A stretch of DNA of 64,000 bases from Chelativorans sp. AA-79 (GCF_029457495.1 NZ_CP120361.1:1690001-1754000), one strand, 5' to 3'. Counted from the stretch's first letter, positions 16,549 to 26,180 are shown. The notes: generated by a model not told the origin, from the letters alone. Translations and numbers: made by a program.

Positions 16549-17751
16549 TCAGATCGCGCCGGCATCGCGGAACGCGGCGACTTCTTCCGCCGAGTAGCCG
16601 AGTTCCGCGAGCAGCGCCTCGCTATGCTCGCCCATCCGCGGCGGCGGGCGATCCATCCGCGCGCCGCCATGAGCAAGTTTGAATGCCGCCTTGGGCACTG
16701 TGATCGTGCCGGGAATGCCCGGTTCATCGACAAAGCGATGAAGGATGTCGCGGTGCTCAAGCTGCGGATGAGCAAGGGTTTCCGGCAGGGTCCATATGCG
16801 TGCTGCGGGGATATGGTGCGCCTGGAACCAGTCCTCCCATTGCTGCGCGGTTTTCGTGAGCAGGATGCGCTGCAGGATTTCCCGCTCACGCGCAGCGTCC
16901 GATCGGCGCGCGTCATTGTTGGCCTTGACCAGTTCCGGATGCCCGAGCAGGCGCCAGAAGCGGCGCTGCTGCCGCATATTGATCGCGGCAATCTGGATTT
17001 GGCCATCGGCGGTGTCATAGAGTCCGACGGTCGCGAACTCGTGCCGATTGCCTCCCGCACTGGGATGGCGTCCGGAGCGGCTGTAGTTGGTCAGATGCGC
17101 GCCGAGAAGTATCAAGGCGGTATCGAGCATGGACAAATCGATATATTGCCCTCGCCCGGTCCGTTCGCGCTGCAAAAGGGCTGAAGCGACGGCGAAGGCG
17201 CCCATTGCGCCAGTCGCATAGTCGATTGCCGGCGTGCCGACCTTCATGGGCACCATGTCGGTGGTTCCGTTGACCATCATCAGGCCAGAGACGGCCTGGA
17301 TCACCTGGTCGTAGCCGGTTTGCTTGCCCCGTGGCCCATCCTGTCCGAATGCCGACATGGACGCATAGATCAGGCGGGGATTGATCTCGCGCAGGTCCTC
17401 ATAGCTCAACTCGAGCGCCTTCATGGCGCCGGGCCGGAAATTTTCGACCAGCACATCGGCGGTGCGGACCAAGCGTCGCAGGATCTCGCGACCATCAGGT
17501 GTCTTGAGATTGAGCGTCAGCGAGCGTTTGCCGCCGTTCTGGATGATGAAGTGCGTTCCGATCCTGTCGGACGAGAGCGCGGGGTCGCTGCCGTCGATCC
17601 GGGTCTGGTCGGGCTCTTGCGGGTTTTCGATCCTTATAACATCGGCACCGAACACCGCGAGTTGATAGGTGGCGAACGGCGCGGCAAGGACATGGGTTAT
17701 ATCAAGAACCCTTGTTCCTTCAAAAGGACGCATGGTCCGGCAATCGTCCAT
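16549..17751 (-). CDS. Class III CoA-transferase, CaiB/BaiF family
   Basis: This is 400 residues. The N-terminal motif reads EGTRVLDITHVLAAPFATYQ. It continues with GADVIRIENPQEPDQTR, VLVENFRPGAMKALELSYED, and GTPAIDYATGAMGAFAVASA, whose Asp (about residue 177) matches the catalytic Asp of formyl-CoA transferase. The enzyme moves CoA between carboxylic acids, or less often racemises acyl-CoAs. The start at 17751 has a GAGGAG site 7-9 bases upstream, just after the TctA stop. The position inside a TTT transporter operon points to activation of the imported acid. Confidence 0.92.
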   Translation of the reverse strand: MDDCRTMRPFEGTRVLDITHVLAAPFATYQLAVFGADVIRIENPQEPDQTRIDGSDPALSSDRIGTHFIIQNGGKRSLTLNLKTPDGREILRRLVRTADVLVENFRPGAMKALELSYEDLREINPRLIYASMSAFGQDGPRGKQTGYDQVIQAVSGLMMVNGTTDMVPMKVGTPAIDYATGAMGAFAVASALLQRERTGRGQYIDLSMLDTALILLGAHLTNYSRSGRHPSAGGNRHEFATVGLYDTADGQIQIAAINMRQQRRFWRLLGHPELVKANNDARRSDAAREREILQRILLTKTAQQWEDWFQAHHIPAARIWTLPETLAHPQLEHRDILHRFVDEPGIPGTITVPKAAFKLAHGGARMDRPPPRMGEHSEALLAELGYSAEEVAAFRDAGAI

Positions 17752-17754
17752 GGT

Positions 17755-19257
17755 TCACTCCTCGCTAAAGGCTTCTTCACGCCGGCGGGCGATGGCCGGA
17801 GCGGTCATGAGCAGCAACGCTGCTAACGCGACGATGAGGAAGGAAAGACTGATGGGTTCGGTGAGGAAGACGGTCGGATCGCCGCGCGACATCAGCATAC
17901 TGCGGCGCAACTGCTCTTCCATCATGGGCCCGAGAATGAATCCCAGGATCAGCGGCGCCGGTTCACATCCCAGGCGCATGAAGACATAGCCGAGCAGGCC
18001 AAAGAACCCCAACTCGTACATGGAAAACAGCGTGCCGGAGGCTGAATAGATTCCAACGGCGCTGAAGGCCATCACAGCGACGACAAGCACCGGATAGGGC
18101 ACTGTCAGGAACCGGACCCATAGTCCGACAAGCGGCAGATTGAGTAGGACCAGCATCAGATTGCCGATCCACATCGAAACGATCAGACCCCAGAACATGT
18201 CGGGTTGCTTAAGGATGATATCGGGCCCGGGCTGGACGCCCTGAATGATCATTGCGCCGATCATGAGCGCCATCACTGCGTTGGATGGCAGACCCAGCGT
18301 AAGCATGGGAATGAAGGCGGTTTGCGAGCCGGCATTGTTGGCGCTTTCTGGCGCAGCAACGCCTTCTATCGCACCCCTGCCCATTTCGTCGCGGTTTTTC
18401 GACACCTTCTTTTCGACGATATAAGCCGCAAAGGATGCCAACATCGCCCCGCCGCCGGGAAGGATGCCCAGAGCCGAGCCGATGGCCGTGCCGCGCAGGG
18501 AGGGCATGGCGATCCGCCTGAAGTCGTGAAGGGACAGCCACAATCCTTCGACCCTGCCTTTGAGAACTTCACGGCTTTCCGGGTTTTCCAGATTGCGCAG
18601 AATTTCGGCGATGCCGAACAAGCCGATCGCGAGCGCCACGAAGTTCACGCCATCGGCAAGCTCGAGCATCCCCATGTCCAAGCGCGTGGTGCCGGTATAG
18701 ATATCGGTGCCGATGATCCCCAAGAGGAGACCGAGCAGGACCATGGCGATGGCCTTGGGAACCGAGCCATGGGCCAGCACGACGGAGGCGACGAGACCCA
18801 GCACCATCAGCGAGAAGTAGGAGGGGGGCCGGAAAGCCATAGCCACCTGTGTCAGGGGCGCTGCGAAAATCGCCACGATGATGGTGGCGACCGTGCCGGC
18901 GAAGAACGAGGACAGCGCGGCGGTGGCCAGAGCAGCGCCGGCACGCCCCCGCCTGGCCATCTGGTAACCGTCCAGGGTCGTGACTGCCGAGGAGGCCTCG
19001 CCGGGAAGATTGAGCAGGATGGCCGTTGTCGATCCGCCGTACTGGGCGCCGTAATAGATGCCGGCGAGCATGATCAGCGCCGAATCCGGCGCCATCGAAA
19101 AGGTCACGGGGAGCAGGATCGCGATGGTGGCGAGCGGCCCGACACCCGGCAGGACGCCCACGAGCGTGCCCCCGAGAACACCCACGAAGCAGAACAGGAT
19201 GTTCTGCGCCGCAAGGGCGACCGAGAAGCCGAGAGCGAGATTCGAGATGAAGTCCAA
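17755..19257 (-). CDS. Tripartite tricarboxylate transporter large permease, TctA family
   Basis: This is 500 residues and a paralogue of the permease at 12155. Shared marks are GTLVGVLPGVGPLATIAILL, GAQYGGSTTAILLNLPGEAS, GSALGILPGGGAMLASFAAY and GVAAPESANNAGSQTAFIPM. About twelve helices are predicted. It is preceded by its small subunit (9-base gap) and followed by the CoA-transferase and binding protein, all on the minus strand. Confidence 0.95.
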   Translation of the reverse strand: MDFISNLALGFSVALAAQNILFCFVGVLGGTLVGVLPGVGPLATIAILLPVTFSMAPDSALIMLAGIYYGAQYGGSTTAILLNLPGEASSAVTTLDGYQMARRGRAGAALATAALSSFFAGTVATIIVAIFAAPLTQVAMAFRPPSYFSLMVLGLVASVVLAHGSVPKAIAMVLLGLLLGIIGTDIYTGTTRLDMGMLELADGVNFVALAIGLFGIAEILRNLENPESREVLKGRVEGLWLSLHDFRRIAMPSLRGTAIGSALGILPGGGAMLASFAAYIVEKKVSKNRDEMGRGAIEGVAAPESANNAGSQTAFIPMLTLGLPSNAVMALMIGAMIIQGVQPGPDIILKQPDMFWGLIVSMWIGNLMLVLLNLPLVGLWVRFLTVPYPVLVVAVMAFSAVGIYSASGTLFSMYELGFFGLLGYVFMRLGCEPAPLILGFILGPMMEEQLRRSMLMSRGDPTVFLTEPISLSFLIVALAALLLMTAPAIARRREEAFSEE

Positions 19258-19266
19258 GGCAGCCTC

Positions 19267-19731
19267 CTATCGCAGCCAGTCGCCGACGAGGGGCAGGTTC
19301 AGCCCGAGGCCAAGTTTAAAGATGCCGATGCAAAGCGTTGTGATGGCTGCGGACAAGACGGCAGCCCTGACCAGTGTCATGCCCTTGAGCGCAACCGAAG
19401 AGCAGAAGCAGAGCGTCAGAAGTGCGATTGCCAGGCCTAACGGTCGCATCACCGCGCCGAACAAGATCAGGCCAATCGGAAACAGCGCGATGGCCCGCCA
19501 GGGAATGCTGCGGAGCTTGATCATCGCGCCTTCGGCACGCCAGCCCTTTATCGCGATAAAAATTCCCATAGCGAAGAGGAGCCCGCCGACGAGAGCGGGA
19601 AAGAAGCCCGGTCCCATGCGAAACGCGTTGCCAAGTGCAAGGCCGGCGATGGACGTCGCACAGAACCAGCCGCCGAAAACCGCAAACAGCAGTCCCGAGG
19701 CGATGTCGGCGTTGAGTTTGAGTTTCTGCAT
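19267..19731 (-). CDS. Tripartite tricarboxylate transporter small permease, TctB family
   Basis: This is 154 residues with four helices, ending LGLNLPLVGDWLR. The start is set at the ATG 19731 (MQKLKLNADIASGLLFAVFG). A GTG five codons upstream (19746) is possible, since no good ribosome site precedes the ATG. The perfect 10-base palindrome GTGACGTCAC (19737-19746) covers this region and could be an operator. The gene is first in its operon and is divergent from the mandelate-racemase-like gene. Confidence 0.85.
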   Translation of the reverse strand: MQKLKLNADIASGLLFAVFGGWFCATSIAGLALGNAFRMGPGFFPALVGGLLFAMGIFIAIKGWRAEGAMIKLRSIPWRAIALFPIGLILFGAVMRPLGLAIALLTLCFCSSVALKGMTLVRAAVLSAAITTLCIGIFKLGLGLNLPLVGDWLR

Positions 19732-19931
19732 ATTCAGTGACGTCACCAGTCCGGTTGGTCGTGGTCGATGGGCAGCAACCATAGTCCTCAACCCGGTCTC
19801 CGGAATGCAAATCGAAGATGTGTTCCGTCTGACGAAATGCCCTGATGGCGGGAGACGGATATCTGCAGGAGCACGCCATAGTGGCGCATTCGCCAACAAC
19901 TTCAGCGATCGCCACAGGAGCGAAGCACATC

Positions 19932-21068
19932 ATGAAGATAAGCCGCATAACCTGCAGCGCATTCCGAATGCCTCTCAAGCAAGCGGTTTCATCCAGCCGC
20001 GTGACAATGACTCACCGCGAACTGGTCGTGGTCGAGGTCGAAGTGGACAATGGTGAGATAGGCGTCGGCTGGTGCACGACCGCCGGGGTCGGCGCAGCGG
20101 CGGTGCACGCGCTGATATCCGGGTATCTCGCTCCGATGCTTTTGGGATCGGATCCACGCAACACCGAGCAGATCTGGCAACGGCTGTGGATGGAGTGCCA
20201 TGCGGCCGGTCCGGGCGGGATCACGACGCTGGCTATTTCCGCAATCGATATCGCGATGTGGGATATCAAGGCCAAGAATGCTGGCGAGCCTTTGTACAGG
20301 CTGCTCGGCGGCGCCCGAACCAGTGTCCAGGTCTATGCGAGTGCGATCAATCTGCACCTTTCGATGGAAGACCTGGTGGAACAGGTTCGCGCGCAATCGA
20401 GTGACGGCTATACCGCTTTCAAGATAAAGGTCGGTCGTCCCGGCCTCTATGAAGACCGCGAGCGCTGCCTCGCCATACGCAAGATCATCGGGGACAACGG
20501 TTGTCTGATGCTGGATGCCAATCAGAAGTGGTCGGTCGGTGAAGCGACCCAGCGCATCCGTATCCTGTTGGATGCTGCACCTCTCTTTATCGAGGAGCCG
20601 CTTTTGTCCGACGACGTTGGTGGGCACATGAAGCTTCGCAACGCTACGGGAATGCCGATCGCGGTTGGCGAGCAGCTATGCAACCGGTTCGAGTTCTGGA
20701 ACTATGTCCACGATGGCGCTACCGACTACCTCCAGCCTGATGTCTGGAAGGTCGGGGGGATCACCGAGTTCCTCAAGATCGCAGCGCTAGGCGCCGCCGC
20801 CGGCCTGCCCATTTCCCCCCATGGCGCGATGGAGCTATCCGTCCATCTTGCAGCTGCACTGCCCAATGCGCTGCATGTCGAGAACATTTTTGGACTCAAC
20901 CTTTTCGACTTTGGTGCGACGTCCGGACCCATGGCGATCGCGAACGGAAGGTATGTGCTTGGTTCGGGGCGCGGCCATGGCGTCACCTTCAGCGCTGCGG
21001 CGCTCGAGGAACATAAGTTGTCCTTGGGAGAGGCGATCGAGCGGGAGCCCCTTTACGCCTTCTCCTAG
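19932..21068 (+). CDS. Enolase-superfamily enzyme, mandelate racemase subgroup
   Basis: This is 378 residues from ATG 19932 (MKISRITCSAFRMPLKQAVS). The barrel carries KIK at residues 164-166, DANQKW with Asp195 and Asn197, Glu221 in FIEEPL, Glu247 in VGEQL, Asp270 in LQPDV, His297 in ISPHG and Glu317 in HVENIF. These are the catalytic and Mg2+ residues of mandelate racemase, and even the numbering agrees. The family abstracts the proton next to a carboxylate and either racemises or dehydrates. Neighbouring carboxylate transporters fit an acid substrate. Mandelate itself is only one possibility; sugar-acid or hydroxy-acid dehydratases share the same residues. Confidence 0.93.
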   Translation: MKISRITCSAFRMPLKQAVSSSRVTMTHRELVVVEVEVDNGEIGVGWCTTAGVGAAAVHALISGYLAPMLLGSDPRNTEQIWQRLWMECHAAGPGGITTLAISAIDIAMWDIKAKNAGEPLYRLLGGARTSVQVYASAINLHLSMEDLVEQVRAQSSDGYTAFKIKVGRPGLYEDRERCLAIRKIIGDNGCLMLDANQKWSVGEATQRIRILLDAAPLFIEEPLLSDDVGGHMKLRNATGMPIAVGEQLCNRFEFWNYVHDGATDYLQPDVWKVGGITEFLKIAALGAAAGLPISPHGAMELSVHLAAALPNALHVENIFGLNLFDFGATSGPMAIANGRYVLGSGRGHGVTFSAAALEEHKLSLGEAIEREPLYAFS

Positions 21069-21331
21069 GTCCTGCGAGATTCAGGAATTCACTTCGGCGA
21101 CTTTCGAGTTTGCGCGCATCCAAAGATAAAGCGCGTTTTAGATGTGAGTAGAACGTTTCGTCTCGTGGAACGCGCCGCGTCTCCGGTTCCGCGACCGCAC
21201 GTAAGGTGTTTTGATTTCACTTAAAGAACCAGAAACCAGCCGGAATTGTCGGTGGGTGCCGGGTCGCGGTTCCAAGTCGCCGTTTCCATGAATTCGGAGC
21301 CACTTGGGAGAATAATCAGGGAGGAGAAGTG

Positions 21332-22462
21332 ATGAAGAACCTATCGTCCATCCTTGCACTATCTGCGCTGATGGCGGCACCGGCGTTTGCTGCCGGCGGT
21401 GATGTCAAGCTGCCCGATACGCTTACGTGGACAAGTTTCGATGTGGGCGGAACCGGCTACAACCAATCGATCGCCGTCGGCAAAGCGCTTCAGGATGCCT
21501 ACGGCATTTCGCTGCGCGTAATTGCTGTCAGCAACGACCAGGCGCGTATCGCACCGGTTCGAGAGGGCCGCATTCCATTCGCGCTGGCTGGGAGCGACGT
21601 GTTCTTCGCATTCGAGGGGGTAGAGGCCTATGCTTCACCTGAATGGGGACCGCAAAATCTGCGCGCCATCAACCTGGCGGGGGCCGAAAACTGCGTCAGC
21701 CTAGGCGTGGCGGCCGACGCTGGCATCGACACGCCAGCCGACGTGAAGGGCAAGCGGGTCGGTTGGGTCGTGAGTTCAGGTTCCCTGCAGGCCAACGTCC
21801 GCGCTTTCCTGGCATTCGCTGGTCTGACCACGGATGAGGTGGAATTGGTCGAACTCCCCGGCTATGCCCAGGCCTGGACGGCGATGATCAACGACCAGAT
21901 CGATGCCATGACCGGCGTGACCACCAGCGGCGTTGTCGAGCAGGCGGCCGCCAGCGCCCGCGGCCTGAAATGGCTGGCCTTTCCTCATGACGATCAGGAA
22001 GGCTGGCACCGTCTGCGCGATGTGAACCCGCATTTTTCCAAGCGCGTGGCAACGGTTGGCGCTGCCTTCACCGGCCCGCTTGAGTGCGCGGGCGTCCCTT
22101 ATCCGGATCTGATCACCTACCATGCTGAGGAAGATCTGGTCTACAATCTCACCAAGGCGCTGGATGCGCAGGTCGGCGTCTACTCGAAGGCCGATGCCGG
22201 CACCGCAGGCTATGCGGCGGAAAAGCAGATGTTCGACTGGGTCGTACCGTACCACGAGGGCGCCATCCGCTATTACAAGGAAGCCGGCGTCTGGTCCGAC
22301 GACCTTGAGGCACACACCGAATCCTTGATCGAGCGGGCGGGCGTCCTTGCCGAGGCATGGAAGAAGATGGAAGGCAAAAGCGGCGAAGGCTTTGCCGAGG
22401 AGTGGATGAAGGTCCGCGCCGAAGCGCTCGAAGCGGCCGGTTTGCCGGTCTATTTCCGCTAG
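21332..22462 (+). CDS. TAXI-family TRAP transporter binding protein
   Basis: This is 376 residues from the ATG at 21332, preceded by GGGAGGAGAAG. The signal peptide is MKNLSSILALSALMAAPAFA. The body has the TAXI pattern: TWTSFDVGGTGYNQSIAVGK near the N-terminus, LRVIAVSNDQARIAPVREGR, and VKGKRVGWVVSSGSLQANVR. TAXI proteins feed fused QM permeases with acids such as glutamate or other organic anions. The upstream 263-base region (21069-21331) contains no gene; I saw no clear promoter boxes. The permease gene follows 15 bases later. Confidence 0.93.
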   Translation: MKNLSSILALSALMAAPAFAAGGDVKLPDTLTWTSFDVGGTGYNQSIAVGKALQDAYGISLRVIAVSNDQARIAPVREGRIPFALAGSDVFFAFEGVEAYASPEWGPQNLRAINLAGAENCVSLGVAADAGIDTPADVKGKRVGWVVSSGSLQANVRAFLAFAGLTTDEVELVELPGYAQAWTAMINDQIDAMTGVTTSGVVEQAAASARGLKWLAFPHDDQEGWHRLRDVNPHFSKRVATVGAAFTGPLECAGVPYPDLITYHAEEDLVYNLTKALDAQVGVYSKADAGTAGYAAEKQMFDWVVPYHEGAIRYYKEAGVWSDDLEAHTESLIERAGVLAEAWKKMEGKSGEGFAEEWMKVRAEALEAAGLPVYFR

Positions 22463-22477
22463 ATCCGCTGAATCCAT

Positions 22478-24469
22478 ATGACGGGCCAGATACCCTCCAT
22501 TCCCGACGGGGAGACCGTCCCCGTCAGGAACATCGGCACGGTGGCGCGCTGGGTCACGCGCATCGCCACCATCGCCTTGATTGTCCTGGGCACGAACCAG
22601 ACCTTCAATATCAGCTCCAGGCTCAATTACACGATCATCGAGAACCAGTACCTCTACGGCATTCTGGCGCTTGCCATCCCGATGGTCTTCCTGCTGTTTC
22701 CGCTGCATGGCAAACTGACGGACAGCAAGCCGACCGTGATTGACTGGGCGCTGGCCGCACTTGCCTTCGGGTGCCTCGGCTATTTCGTCTACTACGCATA
22801 TCCGATCGTGCTGTTGGGCTGGGAGATGATCCCGCCGCCTTCCGCCATCGTCATGGGGGCCATCCTCTGGGGGTTGATCATCGAGGCCGGGCGCCGCACC
22901 GGCGGAATCATTCTCGCCTGCATCGTGGCCTTTTTCTCCTTCTATCCGTTGTTCGCGGACAAGATGCCGGGTCCCATTTCGGCATTCTCGTCCCCGTTCT
23001 CCTTCGCCGCGGCCTACCATTCGATGAGCCTGGAGAGCATCCTCGGCATTCCGCTCAAGGCCTTTGCCAATCTGGTGTTCGGGTTCATCATTTTCGGCGC
23101 GGCGCTCGAACATACCGGCGCAGGCCGGTTCTTCATCAATCTCGCCTTCGCGCTTCTGGGGCATGTACGTGGCGGCCCGGCCAAGGTCGCCATTGTATCG
23201 AGCGGCCTGATGGGATCGCTCAGCGGCTCGGTCGTCACCAATGTGATGACCACCGGTGTGATGACCATTCCCGCCATGCGGCGCTCCGGCATGAAGGGCG
23301 TCACCGCCGCGGGGATCGAAACCTGCGCTTCCACCGGTGGCGTGCTGATGCCGCCGGTGATGGGTGCGGCCGCCTTCGTCATGGCCCATTTTCTACAGAC
23401 GCCTTATGCCAATATCGCGATCGCGGCGGCCGTTCCTGCGTTCCTCTATTTCTTCGGTCTGTTCATCCAGATCGATGCGCGTGCCGCCCGCGATGGGCTC
23501 AAGGGTATGCCCGATGACGAGCTGCCTGAGCTCAGGCAAACGCTCAAGGAAGGCTGGCACCACATCTTTGCCATCGTGCTCCTGGTATTCATGCTCCTCG
23601 TGATGCGGCGGGAGTCGCTGGCGCCGTTCTACGCGACCCTGGTCCTGTTGGCGATCAATCAGATTTTTTCAAGGACCAATCGCTGGGGCAAAGCGGAAGT
23701 CCTGGCATTCCTCGACAGTCTGGCCAGGCTCTTCGCCATCCTTGCCGCTACGCTTGGTGCGGTCGGCATGATCGTGGGCGGTTTGTCTATGACCGGCCTC
23801 GCCGGCACGTTGGTCAACGACCTGTTGTTCATCGCCGGCGGCTCACCCTACCTGCTGCTGCTCATGGGCGCCGTCACCAGCCTGATCCTCGGCGTGGGGA
23901 TGACAGCCACGGCTTGCTATATCTTCCTGGCCATTATGCTAGCGCCGGCACTTATCCAAGTCGGTCTCGACCCACTCGCCGTGCACCTGTTCATCTTCTA
24001 CTGGGGCATGCTGAGCTTCATCACGCCGCCTGTGGCGCTCGGCGCCTTTGCCGCCGCGTCCGTTGCCAACACACCGCCCATGCGAACCGGTTTCGAGTCC
24101 ATGCGGATCGGCTCCGTGATCTACTTCATCCCGTTCTTCTTCGTCTTCGATCCCGGGCTTATTCTGGTCGGTGAATGGCAGAACATCGTGTTCTCCATCG
24201 TACTAGCGCTGTTCGGGGTCTTCGTCTTCGCGTGCGCCATCCAGGGCTACATGGCGGGTATCGGCCCGCTGTTTTCCCGGAACGCATTGGGCACCCTGCT
24301 TCGACTGCCGATCCTGGTGGGCGCGGTGCTGATCGCGCTCCCGGGCGAGGCCATTCCGAACTGGAGCGACACCGATCTCCTGATAATCGGCCTGGTGCTG
24401 ATCGTGCCGGTCCTGGCCATGGCGTATTTCCTGAACACGCGAGCGCGGGCAACGGTGGCAACAATATGA
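22478..24469 (+). CDS. TRAP transporter fused permease (DctQM, 4TM/12TM type)
   Basis: This is 663 residues. The first about 190 residues hold four helices corresponding to DctQ. The remainder is a DctM-like body with SGLMGSLSGSVVTNVMTTGV, GIETCASTGGVLMPPVMGAA, VGMTATACYIFLAIMLAPAL and YWGMLSFITPPVALGAFAAA. This architecture pairs with TAXI binding proteins such as the one encoded just upstream. It is an inner-membrane, gradient-driven importer of an organic acid. Confidence 0.95.
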   Translation: MTGQIPSIPDGETVPVRNIGTVARWVTRIATIALIVLGTNQTFNISSRLNYTIIENQYLYGILALAIPMVFLLFPLHGKLTDSKPTVIDWALAALAFGCLGYFVYYAYPIVLLGWEMIPPPSAIVMGAILWGLIIEAGRRTGGIILACIVAFFSFYPLFADKMPGPISAFSSPFSFAAAYHSMSLESILGIPLKAFANLVFGFIIFGAALEHTGAGRFFINLAFALLGHVRGGPAKVAIVSSGLMGSLSGSVVTNVMTTGVMTIPAMRRSGMKGVTAAGIETCASTGGVLMPPVMGAAAFVMAHFLQTPYANIAIAAAVPAFLYFFGLFIQIDARAARDGLKGMPDDELPELRQTLKEGWHHIFAIVLLVFMLLVMRRESLAPFYATLVLLAINQIFSRTNRWGKAEVLAFLDSLARLFAILAATLGAVGMIVGGLSMTGLAGTLVNDLLFIAGGSPYLLLLMGAVTSLILGVGMTATACYIFLAIMLAPALIQVGLDPLAVHLFIFYWGMLSFITPPVALGAFAAASVANTPPMRTGFESMRIGSVIYFIPFFFVFDPGLILVGEWQNIVFSIVLALFGVFVFACAIQGYMAGIGPLFSRNALGTLLRLPILVGAVLIALPGEAIPNWSDTDLLIIGLVLIVPVLAMAYFLNTRARATVATI

Positions 24470-24530
24470 TCGGAACCTTCCGGAGTGCCCCCGTGTCGAG
24501 CACCCGCCAGGTGCGGTGTCCGCTAGGTGA

Positions 24531-25391
24531 TCAGAATCCGTATAGGCGGGCGGGGTTGTCGATGAGGATGGCGTTCCGGATTGCGTCGTCCGGCACCATC
24601 TCGAACAGCAGGTCGACGAGGTGTCCATCGTCGGGCATGGGCGTCGTCAATACCGGATGGGGCCAGTCGGTGCCCCACAAAATTCGTTGCGGCGCGATCT
24701 CCACAAGGGATTGCGCGATCGGGACCATGTCGGAGTAGGGTGCGCCTGTCTCGGATTCGCGCTCCGCGCCGGATATCTTCACCCAGGCCAAATCCCGCTC
24801 CATAATCGCGCACAGGTGGCGGAAATATGCGCCGCCGTAGTCGCGGCCGCGGAGGCGGCCCATATGGTCGATGACGTATGGTATAGGAAGCCTGTTGATC
24901 CAGTTCTTGAGTTCCGGGATCTGCTCGGCGTCGAAATGCAGCACCGCATGCCAGCCAAAAGGGGCGATGCGCTCCAGAACCCGGTCGATGGCCTTAAGGG
25001 GAGGGGCTTCGAGGATGCGGCTCATGAAGTTGAAACGTGCGCCACGCACGCCCACCCCGTCCAGCGCGGCGATCTGCTCTTCGGTACAATCAAGAGGGAC
25101 GTTGGCAACGCCTCTCGTCGTTTCGGGGAAATCCTTCAGGGCGTCGACCATGGCGCTGTTATCAAGACCGTGACAGCTCGCCTGGACGATCACAGCGCGC
25201 GAAATGCCAAGATGCCGGTGCAGTGCGAAGAGCCTTTCTTTTGGCGCATCCGGCGGGTCGTAGGCTCGGTCTTGGCTATAGGGAAAACGATCGGCAGGCC
25301 CGAGAATGTGGCAATGGCTGTCGCACGCGCCCGCGGGTAGGAGGAAACGCGGCTTGCTGGGATCGGGATCGGGTGGCGGGCAAGGGATCAT
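24531..25391 (-). CDS. Amidohydrolase of the 2-pyrone-4,6-dicarboxylate hydrolase (LigI) type
   Basis: This is 286 residues starting at ATG 25391 (MIPCPPPDPDPSKPRFLLPA). The frame stays open much further upstream, but only as the shadow of the plus-strand gene. The metal/His motif ACDSHCHILGPADRFPYSQD is the LigI-type start of the barrel. Later come IVQASCHGLDNSAMVDAL, VRGARFNF, YVIDHMGRL and ILWGTDWPHP with the catalytic Asp. LigI opens the lactone ring of PDC in protocatechuate 4,5-cleavage. This copy stands alone on its strand, convergent with the TRAP permease. A related lactone is a possible substrate. Confidence 0.85.
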   Translation of the reverse strand: MIPCPPPDPDPSKPRFLLPAGACDSHCHILGPADRFPYSQDRAYDPPDAPKERLFALHRHLGISRAVIVQASCHGLDNSAMVDALKDFPETTRGVANVPLDCTEEQIAALDGVGVRGARFNFMSRILEAPPLKAIDRVLERIAPFGWHAVLHFDAEQIPELKNWINRLPIPYVIDHMGRLRGRDYGGAYFRHLCAIMERDLAWVKISGAERESETGAPYSDMVPIAQSLVEIAPQRILWGTDWPHPVLTTPMPDDGHLVDLLFEMVPDDAIRNAILIDNPARLYGF

Positions 25392-25559
25392 CGTGAAGCG
25401 TGCTCTCCGGATTGACAGGCTATTTGCCACTGGGTTCGGCAGGATATGAAGATGCGATCCGGAACGTTTTATTAGGCGGAATGCACCGCCGGCGAGAATT
25501 GACAGAACTTCGCCCATCCGGGTCTTCTGTCCGCGAGCCACCGGTGGAGAAAATTGCAG

Positions 25560-26180
25560 ATGGCACCCGAACTCGAGAAACGAGTTGCACGAATGGCCGA
25601 CCGCGAGGAAATTCGCGATCTCGTCAGCAGGGAGCGGTTTGCGCGCGATCAGGGGCATTGGGATGTGATGGCCGAGTGCTTCCATCCGGACGCCCATATC
25701 CGCACGAGCTGGTATGATGGCAATGGCGTGGACTATATCTCGGCGACAAAGAAGCTTCTGGAAATGGCGCCGGGCAGCAAGCATTGGGTGTTTCCCGGTT
25801 TCGTGCAGATCAACGGAGACAGGGCGACGGTCGAAAGCCCCGGATTGATCATGAACCGCGCTGTGCTGGAAGGCGTGGAGGTCGACTACCAGATCTTTTG
25901 CAGATACCAGTCCCGTGTCGAGCGGCGGGAAGGTGTGTGGCGCCTCCTCACCTTTGAAGTGATCTTCGAACGTGACGTCATGAGAACCGTCGATCCGTCC
26001 AAGCCGCTGCCGATCGACTGGGACCGTCTGGCGACTTACAGGCCGACCTATCGCTTTCTTGCCTATCTGCAGGATCGTAGGGGCTTCGATCTCAGCAACG
26101 ATCTGCTGGGAGACGATCGGCCGGAAGCGCTGCAGAAGTTCCACGAAGGCGAAAGCCGCTGGCTTCACCAACTGGATTAG
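25560..26180 (+). CDS. NTF2-like (SnoaL-type) fold protein
   Basis: This is 206 residues. ADREEIRDLVSRERFARDQG and DVMAECFHPDAHIRTSWYDG match the start of NTF2/SnoaL-like proteins, a cone fold used for isomerases, dehydratases and dioxygenase small subunits. The start is ATG 25560; a TTG at 25554 with closer spacing to GGAG (25546-25549) is an alternative. It is divergent from the LigI-like gene, with a 168-base gap. No catalytic residues can be assigned. The role is unknown, presumably in the same catabolic route. Confidence 0.7.
   Translation: MAPELEKRVARMADREEIRDLVSRERFARDQGHWDVMAECFHPDAHIRTSWYDGNGVDYISATKKLLEMAPGSKHWVFPGFVQINGDRATVESPGLIMNRAVLEGVEVDYQIFCRYQSRVERREGVWRLLTFEVIFERDVMRTVDPSKPLPIDWDRLATYRPTYRFLAYLQDRRGFDLSNDLLGDDRPEALQKFHEGESRWLHQLD

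Noticed and set aside
19737..19746. Perfect palindrome GTGACGTCAC before the TctB gene
   Set aside because: A single 10-base copy without a matching regulator site elsewhere, so it was not promoted to a separate operator claim.
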